From the NCBI GenBank assembly GCA_005776735.1, contig SXOM01000090.1:1-11518 (forward strand): 11,518 bases of DNA, in the 5' to 3' direction. The DNA comes from Pseudomonadota bacterium. Lineage in GTDB: Bacteria; Myxococcota_A; UBA796; SXON01. The notes beneath the pieces are model-generated. The model did no database searches and was not told the DNA's origin. It saw nothing but the letters and a program-made list of their open reading frames with translations. This document shows, in pieces, positions 1-6,369 of this stretch (position 1 is its first letter; every line of letters starts with the position of its first letter). The position numbers and the translations under genes are program-made.

Positions 1-2
1 AC

Positions 3-143
3 CGCCGCCGCCACGGCCACCCAAAATACTGCTCGGAGTTCGACATCGCCACGCCCACCGACCTGGGCCGGTGCAGCAAGACCCTCGCGGTTCGGCGTCC
101 CCCCGTTGTGCCAGACGCCGCCCCTCGGTGGCCGGTTCGGTGA
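3..143 (+). CDS. Possible 3' end of an unidentified gene (partial, left edge)
   Basis: A plus-strand frame is open from the window edge to a TGA at 141-143, about 46 codons. From roughly position 33 to 89 it has the codon pattern of a real gene in this genome: nearly every codon ends in G or C, and the amino acids are mixed (SEFDIATPTDLGRCSKTLA). The last 17 or so residues are rich in Pro, Arg and Val and look less like protein, so the frame may be real only in part. No family is recognised. A competing frame starting at a GTG (71) and running to 265 crosses the palindrome at 156-243 and has arginine/serine-rich, shadow-like composition. The call rests only on codon pattern in a short stretch at the edge. 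Confidence 0.25.
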   Translation, partial: RRRHGHPKYCSEFDIATPTDLGRCSKTLAVRRPPVVPDAAPRWPVR

Positions 144-155
144 CGCGGCGGGTGA

Positions 156-243
156 CGGGTCGGGGGGAATTGGCTGAGCGGAGCGCAGGTTCGCCGCTTG
201 CGGCGAACCTGCGGGGGAGCGAACGCCAATTCCACCCGGCCCG
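156..243. repeat. 88-nt near-perfect palindrome (two-stem hairpin)
   Basis: The outer arms are 156-174 and 225-243. They pair at 18 of 19 positions: 17 Watson-Crick, one G-U wobble (160/239) and one mismatch (165/234). The inner arms, 184-197 and 200-213, form 14 perfect pairs (GCAGGTTCGCCGC against its complement) closed at 198-199. The apex can also be read as a CUUG tetraloop on a 13-bp stem. Between the stems lies a mainly purine internal loop (175-183 opposite 214-224). No T-run follows on either strand, so it is not a standard intrinsic terminator. It could be a REP-like mobile palindrome, a structured RNA or a protein-binding site. The pairing is read directly from the sequence; the function is unknown. 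Confidence 0.75.
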
Positions 244-284
244 GCAGGACCCGGGGGTGACCTGATTTCTGTGTCCCCGAAGGT

Positions 285-330
285 GGCGTCTGGCTTCCCC
301 CCCGACAGACGCCGACCCGCGCTCCGGGTC
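285..330 (-). other. Two short hairpins downstream of the phosphatase gene
   Basis: GGCGTCTG (285-292) pairs with CAGACGCC (306-313) as an 8-bp stem with a 13-nt loop. Directly next to it, GACCCG (314-319) pairs with CGGGTC (325-330) around a 5-nt loop. They lie 77-122 nt past the phosphatase stop in its transcript direction, so they could mark its mRNA 3' end. Neither is followed by a T-run on the minus strand. In such GC-rich DNA, short stems also arise by chance. Confidence 0.25.
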
Positions 331-406
331 GCCGCGTCGTGCCCGGCCCGCGCCGCGCGGACGCCCCTGCCGCTCGAGACGACCGGTCGCGGCGCGGCGC
401 CCCGAT

Positions 407-1969
407 CTACTCGATGTAGCCGAGCTCGCGGAGCTGTTCGAGCATCGCCTTGTCGGCGTCGGAGGTGGTGGCCTTCGTGGCGCCCGACTTGCCCCAGGAG
501 TCGATGACCCGGGTGGGGTGCGCCGCCTGGAAGGTCGAGGTGTACAGGCCGGTCCACGCCTTGCCGGCGAAGTCCTTGGCGATCGGGAGCCCCATGCCGT
601 AGAGCACCGTCGGCGTGATGTCGTGGATGCGCAGGCCGGCAAGGTCGGCCTTGGGGTTGATGTCGGGGCCGGCGGCGATGAAGATGCCCGGCGGCTCCCA
701 CCCGTGGCCGCCCGAGTGATCGGTGATGCCCTTGATGGGCGCCGACGTGGCGACCCCGTCGATCTTGACACTCGGCGAGACGCCGGTGGGGAGCACCTCG
801 ACGACGAGGTCCGCACCCTTCTCCTTCTGTTGGCTGCCGGGGTCCTTGACACGAAAGACCGGCTGGCCGCCCTCCCAGGTGACCTTCTTGAGCTGGGCCT
901 CGAGCTCCGCACGGACCTTCGCCTTGTCCGCTTCGGCGACCGCGCCGCCCTTCTCGCGACCCGCCAACGAGTACCGCACCATCTTGACCATCTGGAAGCC
1001 GGCGGTCTCGTGGTTGTAGACCTTGCTCTTGGCGAAGTCGACGCCGGCGCCGGTGCGCACTTCGAGGCCGAGCTTCACGAAGACCTCGTCGAGATCGAGG
1101 CTGATCTTGACGAACTCCTCCTTGAGCGGGCCGAAGCCGTGGTCGGAGATGACGAGGAAGTTGGTGTTCTTCGGGGCGGCGGCGACGACCTTGCCGAGCA
1201 CGGTGTCCATCGCCCGGTACTTGGCCGGGATGAGGTCCTTGCTCGCGGCGAGGCGCACCGCGTCGACCCCGGTGAACGCGTCGGGTTGCCAGTACTTCCA
1301 GTACTTGTGCGAGACCAGGTCGGTGCCGTGGAGGTAGCCCACGATGAGGTCGAAGTTCTGGGTGGCGCCCTTCTGGAGGTAGTGCGCCACGATGCGGTCC
1401 TCTCCGCCCGAGTCTTCGTCCTTGGGGAAGATGCTGCGATCGATGGTCTTGATCTCGGCGGCGTACGCGGCCTCGAACTCGGGGGGCGAGACGCGGTTGG
1501 GGTCCTTCTTCGACGCGTGGTCGCTGATGACGATGCCGTTGACCGACTCGGCCGGGTAGGACCCCCACCATCCGAGCAGCATGACCTTCTTGTTCTCCCG
1601 CGACACCATGTTCCAGATGGCGGGCACCTTGCGCATGGTGGAGGACACCGGCGCCGAGCCGGTGTCGGTGGTCACGTTGAAGTTGGTGATGCCGTGCACG
1701 TCGTTGTTCATGCCGGTGGCGACCGTGGTCCACACCACCGGGGAGTTGGCCCCGTAGTCGGTGGCGAGCTTGCCCCACGCACCGCGGGCCTTGAGCGCCT
1801 GGAGGTTGGGCAACTGGCTGCCGAGCTTGTCGATGACCGACCACTCGGCACCGTCGATGCCAATCACGATGAACGGGTTGACCGGCGCCGCCGCGTGCGA
1901 CGTGCGCGCCCCCAGGACGAGGAGGGCGGAGAGCCCGATGAACGATGCGGCGAACAGACGACTGGACAT
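407..1969 (-). CDS. Exported alkaline phosphatase-superfamily phosphodiesterase/phosphatase
   Basis: A 520-residue protein of the type I phosphodiesterase/nucleotide pyrophosphatase branch of the alkaline phosphatase superfamily: two-metal hydrolases cleaving phosphate mono- or diesters. Residues 1-26 form a signal peptide (basic start, hydrophobic core, SHA|A cleavage), so it should act outside the cytoplasm. Metal ligands are visible in family order: D39 (IGIDGAEW), a Thr nucleophile in VWTT (about 80-82), D217 and H221 (GTDLVSH), D276 and H277 (SDHGF), and H422 (GGHGWEPPGIFIAAGP). It ends in LRELGYIE, a C-terminus often seen in this group. The ATG at 1969 is chosen because AAGGG (complement of 1977-1981) lies 7 nt upstream and the signal peptide follows at once. 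An upstream in-frame start (2065) would add 32 arginine-rich residues and overlap the ABC gene. It is divergent from the exporter, 68 nt away. Substrate cannot be told; the class is confident. Confidence 0.93.
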   Translation of the reverse strand: MSSRLFAASFIGLSALLVLGARTSHAAAPVNPFIVIGIDGAEWSVIDKLGSQLPNLQALKARGAWGKLATDYGANSPVVWTTVATGMNNDVHGITNFNVTTDTGSAPVSSTMRKVPAIWNMVSRENKKVMLLGWWGSYPAESVNGIVISDHASKKDPNRVSPPEFEAAYAAEIKTIDRSIFPKDEDSGGEDRIVAHYLQKGATQNFDLIVGYLHGTDLVSHKYWKYWQPDAFTGVDAVRLAASKDLIPAKYRAMDTVLGKVVAAAPKNTNFLVISDHGFGPLKEEFVKISLDLDEVFVKLGLEVRTGAGVDFAKSKVYNHETAGFQMVKMVRYSLAGREKGGAVAEADKAKVRAELEAQLKKVTWEGGQPVFRVKDPGSQQKEKGADLVVEVLPTGVSPSVKIDGVATSAPIKGITDHSGGHGWEPPGIFIAAGPDINPKADLAGLRIHDITPTVLYGMGLPIAKDFAGKAWTGLYTSTFQAAHPTRVIDSWGKSGATKATTSDADKAMLEQLRELGYIE

Positions 1970-1976
1970 GGTGCGA

Positions 1977-1981
1977 CCCTT
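1977..1981 (-). promoter_or_regulatory. Shine-Dalgarno site of the phosphatase gene
   Basis: On the minus strand AAGGG is followed by 7 nt and then the ATG at 1969. It decides the start in favour of the signal-peptide-bearing form over the longer reading frame. Confidence 0.6.
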
Positions 1982-2037
1982 AGCGCACCCACGACGCCGC
2001 CGCCGCCCGGCCCATTCCCGGTTAGCTCCCCTCCCCC

Positions 2038-3813
2038 GTGTCGTCCGCCCCGCCCGCCGGCCCACCGTGGCGCCGCCTGTACCCCCACTCGCAACGTTTC
2101 GTGCGGGAGCACGTCGCCCCGCTGTGGCGCTGGTACCTCGCGGGCACGATCGCCGTCCTGCTCACCAACCTGCTTGGGGTGCTCGTACCCATCTTCATGG
2201 CCTCCGCACTCGACAAGATGCGAGCCGGGCAGACGGGTGCCGCGCGCGACGCGTTGTGGATCGCGGGGATCGGGGTCGCGGTCATCGGGGTGCGCACGCT
2301 GTCGCGGGTGTGGTTCTTCACGCCGGGGCGGCTGGCCGAGTCCGAGCTCCGCGAGCGGTTCTTCGCGCACCTGCTCGAGCTGCAACCCGACTTCTACGCC
2401 GGCCATCCGACCGGCGACCTCTTGAGCCGGGTCACCAGCGACGTGACCTTCGCCCGGGCCCTCGCGGGGTTTGCGCTCCTGCAGGCCGCCAACGTCGTGG
2501 GGAGCCTCGTGATGGGGGTCGGGCAGATGATCCGACTCAGCCCGATGCTCACGCTCGCGGTCGCGGTTCCGTGTGTGCTGGCCTACAGTGGGGTGGCGTG
2601 GGCCACGCCGCGACTGATGGCGCAGCAGCGAATCGCACAGAAGCAGCTCGGCGCGCTGGCGGACGAGCTCCTCGGCACCTTCCAGGGGGTCGCCACGGTG
2701 CAGGCGTTCTGCGCCGAGGAGACGTTCGTCCGTCGTCTCGACGCGCGGGCCGCCGATCTGCGCGCGTCCAACCTGCAGATGACGAAGCTGCGCGTCGTGG
2801 CGTTTCCCCTGCTCACGGTGGCCGGCGGCGTCGCGACGTGGGGATTGTTGGCCCTCGGGGGCGAAGCGGTGCAGAGCGGGGCGCTCACGGCGGGGGAGCT
2901 CGCGGCGTTCATCGCGCTGGTGGCGTTCATCGTGATGCCGCTCCGCATGATCGGCTGGCTGCTCCCGGTGTTCCAGCGCTCCGAGGCGTCGCTCGAGCGC
3001 ATCTTCCTCATCCTCGACGAGCCCGTGGAGCGGCCCGACCGCGGGATCGGGCGGCCGCCACCGTCGCACGCCCCACAGATCGAGGTGCGCGGGCTCCGCT
3101 TCGCCTACCCCGACGCCCCCGCCCACCCGGTGCTCGACGGGGTGAGCTTCACCGTCGCGGCGGGCACCACGGTCGGCGTCTACGGGAGCGTGGGGAGCGG
3201 AAAGAGCACACTTTTGCGGCTCCTGGCCCGCCTCGGCAACCCGCCCCCCGGGGCCGTCCTCGTCGACGGCGTCGACGTGCGCGAGCTCGACCTGGATGCG
3301 TGGCGCCGCCAGGTGTGCCTGGTGGCGCAGACGCCCTTCTTGTTCTCCGAGTCCATCGAAGAGAACATCGGGTTCGGGGCGCCGCGCGCCGCGGTCGAGG
3401 CGGCCGCGCGGGACGCCGCGTTGGCGGTCGACCTCGCCGCCCTCCCCGCCGGCCTCGGTACGGTGGTGGGCGAACGCGGCATCGTCTTGTCCGGCGGTCA
3501 GCGCCAACGGGTGGCGCTGGCGCGCGGCCTGCTCCGCCGGGGTTCGGTGGTGCTGCTCGACGACGTGCTGAGCGCGGTCGACCACCAGACGGAGGCCGAG
3601 CTGTTGGCGACGCTCCGCGCGCGCACCGACGCCACCCGGTTCATCGTGAGCCACCGCCTGTCGGCACTGACGCAGGCCGACGTCGTGCTGGTGCTCGACG
3701 CCGGGCGCCTCGTCGACCAGGGCCGGCACGACGCGCTCATCCTGCGTCCCGGGCCCTACCGGGACGCGTGGCTCGCCCAGGCCGAGCCCGCCGCCGCGGA
3801 GGCGACCGCATGA
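2038..3813 (+). CDS. ABC exporter half-transporter, MdlA/BmrC-like subunit with degenerate Walker B
   Basis: A 591-residue exporter half: a six-helix ABC type 1 membrane domain (about residues 30-315) followed by an ATPase domain. Walker A is GSVGSGKST (383-391), the Q-loop lies in VAQTPFLF, the signature is canonical LSGGQ (484-488) and the switch histidine is H539. Walker B reads LLDDVLSAVD with Asp509 where the catalytic Glu normally sits. This is typical of the degenerate half of heterodimeric exporters such as E. coli MdlA or Bacillus BmrC, TAP1 being the eukaryotic parallel. The stop overlaps the start of the second half-transporter by 4 nt (ATGA), so the two should be made together. 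The GTG at 2038 is the plausible start; no clear ribosome binding site precedes it, only a C-rich stretch, so the start is less certain than the rest. Substrate unknown: lipids, peptides and drugs are all possible. Divergent from the phosphatase. Confidence 0.93.
   Translation: MSSAPPAGPPWRRLYPHSQRFVREHVAPLWRWYLAGTIAVLLTNLLGVLVPIFMASALDKMRAGQTGAARDALWIAGIGVAVIGVRTLSRVWFFTPGRLAESELRERFFAHLLELQPDFYAGHPTGDLLSRVTSDVTFARALAGFALLQAANVVGSLVMGVGQMIRLSPMLTLAVAVPCVLAYSGVAWATPRLMAQQRIAQKQLGALADELLGTFQGVATVQAFCAEETFVRRLDARAADLRASNLQMTKLRVVAFPLLTVAGGVATWGLLALGGEAVQSGALTAGELAAFIALVAFIVMPLRMIGWLLPVFQRSEASLERIFLILDEPVERPDRGIGRPPPSHAPQIEVRGLRFAYPDAPAHPVLDGVSFTVAAGTTVGVYGSVGSGKSTLLRLLARLGNPPPGAVLVDGVDVRELDLDAWRRQVCLVAQTPFLFSESIEENIGFGAPRAAVEAAARDAALAVDLAALPAGLGTVVGERGIVLSGGQRQRVALARGLLRRGSVVLLDDVLSAVDHQTEAELLATLRARTDATRFIVSHRLSALTQADVVLVLDAGRLVDQGRHDALILRPGPYRDAWLAQAEPAAAEATA
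3798..3802 (+). promoter_or_regulatory. Shine-Dalgarno site for the second ABC half-transporter
   Basis: GGAGG followed by 7 nt and the ATG at 3810, entirely within the end of the first ABC gene. It fixes the start of the downstream gene at the ATGA overlap. Confidence 0.7.
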
Positions 3814-5531
3814 GCGCGCCCGCATGGACCTGGCGCTCGGTGTGGCCGTTTGCGCGTCCCGACGCCGCGTCGTTCGCGGGCGCCTTGGCCCTGACCCCGG
3901 CGATCGCCGCGATCGGCGTGGCGCAGCCCATCCTGCTCAAGCGGGTGATCGACGAACACGTGACCGGCGGGCGCGCAGAGGGCCTGCAGGCCGACGCCGG
4001 GTGGTACCTCGCGGCGGTCCTGGCGGGTTTCGTGGCCGAGGGCGCCTACGTCTTCACGCTGGCGCTGGCGGCCGAGAACACCATCCTGCGCCTGCGCCAC
4101 GCGCTCTTCCGGCAGGTCCTGTCGTTGTCGCAGCGGTTCTTCGCCGGCCAGCCCACCGGGCAGTTGATGTCGCGCGCCACCAGCGACGTCGACGCGCTCA
4201 ACGAAGCGCTGACCGCCGGCTCGGTCTCCCTGGTGCTCGACGTCTTGTCGATGTTGGCGGTGCTCGGCGCCATGTTCTGGCTCGACTGGCGGCTCGCGGC
4301 GGTGTTGTGCCTGCTCGGCCCGCCCATCGCGGGCGTCATCGAGTTCGTGCGCCGCCGCATGGGGAGCCTCTTCGCCGAGATCCGGGACTCGCTGGCGACG
4401 CTGAACGCGTACGCGGCGGAGCGGATCGGCGGCATCGAGGTGATCCAGCTCTTCGGCTTGCGGGTGCGCGTCGCGGCGCGCTTTGCGGACCTCAACCGCC
4501 GCTACCGCGACGCCAACGTCACCAACAACCTGTACGACGCGGGCCTGTACGCGTTCATCGACGGCATCGCGAGCGTGTGCATCGCGGTGATGTTGTACTG
4601 GGGCGCGGCGCACGCCACCGAGGCGGTCACCATCGGCCTGGTGGTGGCGTTCCTCGACTACATCGATCGCCTGTTCCGCCCGTTGCGCGAGATCTCGGGG
4701 AAGATCACGTTCTTGCAGCGCGCGGCGACCGCGCTCGACAAGATCTTCTGGTTGCTCGGCCAGACCGACCGCATCACGCCCGGCGACCACGCGCTCGCCG
4801 AGGCCCGCGGGCACCTGCGCATCCGCGGCCTGCGCTTCCGCTACAAGGCCGACGCCCCGTGGATCCTCGACGGGGTCGACCTGGACGTGGCGCCGGGCGA
4901 GGTCGTCGCGGTCGTGGGGCGCACCGGCGCGGGGAAGAGCACGCTGGTGCGCCTGCTCGCGCGGGTGCACGACGGCTACGAGGGCAGCATCGAGGTCGAC
5001 GGGGTCGAGCTGCGTCGGCTGCGCCCCGAGGACGTGCGGCGCGCCATCGGGAGTGTGCGCCAGGAGGTGCAGCTCTTCCGGGACACGCTGCGCTTCAACA
5101 TCACCCTGGACGACCCCGCGCTCGACCCCGCGCGCGTCGAGGCCGCCATCCGGGAGAGCGGCGCCGACCGCATCGCGGCGCGCCACCCGGCGGGCCTGGG
5201 CCACGTGCTCCGCGACCGCGGGGCCGACCTGAGCGCCGGCGAAGGGCAGATCGTGAGCCTGGCGCGGACCCTGGCGCGCAACCCCGCCCTGGTGATCCTG
5301 GACGAAGCGACCGCCAACGTCGACCCGGTGTCCGAGCGCCTGTTGCAGGAGGCGATCGAGCGCCTGTTCGCCGACCGCACGTGCCTGGTGATCGCGCATC
5401 GCCTCTCGACCATCCGCAAGGCCGACCGCATCGTGGTGCTGGCCGACGGCAAGGTCGCCGAGGTGGGCACGCACGCCGAGCTGCTGGCCCAGGGCGGCGT
5501 GTACGCCGCGCTCCACGCCGAAGCGAGCTGA
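3810..5531 (+). CDS. ABC exporter half-transporter, MdlB/BmrD-like partner with degenerate signature
   Basis: A 573-residue partner of the preceding half-transporter, with the same layout: membrane domain to about residue 320, then the ATPase domain. Walker A is GRTGAGKST (370-378). Walker B is VILDEATANVD with catalytic Glu499, and the switch histidine is H530. The signature is LSAGE (474-478) instead of LSGGQ. With the first subunit this makes one full ATP site (this Walker A/B with the partner's LSGGQ) and one degenerate site (the partner's Asp509 with this LSAGE), as in MdlA/MdlB, BmrC/BmrD and TAP1/TAP2. YIDRLFRPLREISGK near the end of the membrane domain also fits the MdlB/YheH-type family. 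GGAGG (3798-3802) sits 7 nt before the ATG, inside the first gene, and the ATGA overlap implies translational coupling. The stop lies 4 nt from that of the convergent lipoprotein gene. Confidence 0.94.
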   Translation: MSAPAWTWRSVWPFARPDAASFAGALALTPAIAAIGVAQPILLKRVIDEHVTGGRAEGLQADAGWYLAAVLAGFVAEGAYVFTLALAAENTILRLRHALFRQVLSLSQRFFAGQPTGQLMSRATSDVDALNEALTAGSVSLVLDVLSMLAVLGAMFWLDWRLAAVLCLLGPPIAGVIEFVRRRMGSLFAEIRDSLATLNAYAAERIGGIEVIQLFGLRVRVAARFADLNRRYRDANVTNNLYDAGLYAFIDGIASVCIAVMLYWGAAHATEAVTIGLVVAFLDYIDRLFRPLREISGKITFLQRAATALDKIFWLLGQTDRITPGDHALAEARGHLRIRGLRFRYKADAPWILDGVDLDVAPGEVVAVVGRTGAGKSTLVRLLARVHDGYEGSIEVDGVELRRLRPEDVRRAIGSVRQEVQLFRDTLRFNITLDDPALDPARVEAAIRESGADRIAARHPAGLGHVLRDRGADLSAGEGQIVSLARTLARNPALVILDEATANVDPVSERLLQEAIERLFADRTCLVIAHRLSTIRKADRIVVLADGKVAEVGTHAELLAQGGVYAALHAEAS

Positions 5532-5535
5532 CCCC

Positions 5536-6369
5536 CTACATGTCGATGATGACCGACCCGTCCCCGCTCTGGACCCCCGCGGTGGTCGTGCGGGAGGAGC
5601 CGGAGGTGTCGACGTAAGAGCCGCCGCCGCCCGCCACACGGCCGCCGTCGCCGCCGGAGTAGCCGCCGCCGCCGCCACCGCCCCAGCAACCGTTGCCAGA
5701 GCCGCCCCCCCCGAAGCCGCCGTCGGCGCGGCCGCAGTAGGTGTTGCCCTGCCCGCCGAGCATGCCGCTGGACCAGCTCTTGCCGCCCTGGCCGCCCCAC
5801 GACGGGACCGTCGTGATCTCGCCGACGCCGTCGCCGTTGAACCCCGCGCCACCGGAGCCCCACGAGGTCGACGACACGATGCCGCCGAGGCCCAACGAGC
5901 TCGACTTCGTCGAACACGGCGAGGTCGTGGACCAACCGGACCCGGTGCCGCCGTACTTGCCGGAGCGCCCGTCGCAGCCGTTCTGGGCCACGTAGTGCCG
6001 CGTGCCGCCGCCCCCACCGGCGACCACCAGCGCCGCCCCCGAGCTGTCGACGACGAAGCTACCGCCGCCCCCACCGCCGCTGTTGGCCCCGCCCGTGCCG
6101 CGTTGCCCCACGACGATGTACAGCACGTCGCCGGCGGTGAGTGAGAACTCGCCGGTCGCGTACGCGCCCTTCCCACCCACCCACGATGGGTCGCCCGCGT
6201 AGCCCTGGCCACCCCACGCCTCGATGATGTAGGTGCCGGTCGTCGGGACCGTCCACTCCTGGATGCCGGACGAAACCGTGACCTCGCCGTCGAGGTCGGT
6301 GCCGCTGTAGGTGCTGTCGCACTGGGTCTGGGTCGGCCCGGTGTAGCCGGTCGCGCCGCAGTCCTCGAA
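5536..6369 (-). other. Region encoding the ALK/LTK-like glycine-rich domain
   Basis: This codes residues 753-1029 of the lipoprotein. It begins FEDCGATGYTGPTQTQC, and the order of landmarks follows the animal ALK glycine-rich domain. A W-V-P-x-T-G-x-Y strand comes first, then an I-x-A-W/Y-G segment and an LYI-V-GQ strand. Next come GGGGGG-S-F, an AGGGGG run after a V-V-A strand, a GGFGGGG block with a Cys followed by GGGGGGGY, and a closing GDGSVIIDM strand. Family knowledge: this corresponds to the Pfam glycine-rich domain of ALK/LTK, which also occurs in some bacterial secreted proteins. I infer a rigid extracellular module; no binding partner can be named. Confidence 0.75.

Larger units (their letters stand above)
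1..406. other. Left intergenic region without a confident gene
   Basis: About 400 bases lie to the left of the phosphatase stop codon. Apart from the doubtful reading-frame tail at 3-143, this stretch contains a large palindrome (156-243) and two small hairpins (285-330). The six-frame products here are arginine-, proline- and serine-rich with no family resemblance. I see no tRNA, no obvious promoter and no T-run that would mark an intrinsic terminator on either strand. Confidence 0.6.

Noticed and set aside
184..213. Inner hairpin as an intrinsic terminator
   Set aside because: The stem is strong, but neither strand has a T-run after it; the flanks are G- and C-rich.
156..243. Palindrome as an integron attC site
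   Set aside because: It follows a possible stop codon and is hairpin-shaped, but the ends lack the RYYYAAC and GTTRRRY core sites that define attC.
518..2425. Long plus-strand reading frame opposite the phosphatase gene
   Set aside because: Its product is rich in Arg, Val, Gly and Asp with no domain. It is the complement of a well-supported gene with all catalytic motifs, and long antisense frames are expected at this GC content.
1761..3809. Upstream extension of the second ABC gene's frame
   Set aside because: The frame is open for more than 600 codons before 3810 but encodes Arg/Ala/Gly-rich sequence overlapping the first ABC gene. The ATG at 3810 with GGAGG and the ATGA overlap is clearly the start.
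1864..3825. 653-residue minus-strand frame opposite the first ABC gene
   Set aside because: The composition is His/Arg/Glu/Gly-rich and resembles no family. The plus strand encodes a complete ABC half-transporter.
3756..6212. 818-residue minus-strand frame crossing the ABC gene and the end of the lipoprotein gene
   Set aside because: It spans two real genes in other frames, has low-complexity Arg/Ala/Gly sequence, and lacks motifs.
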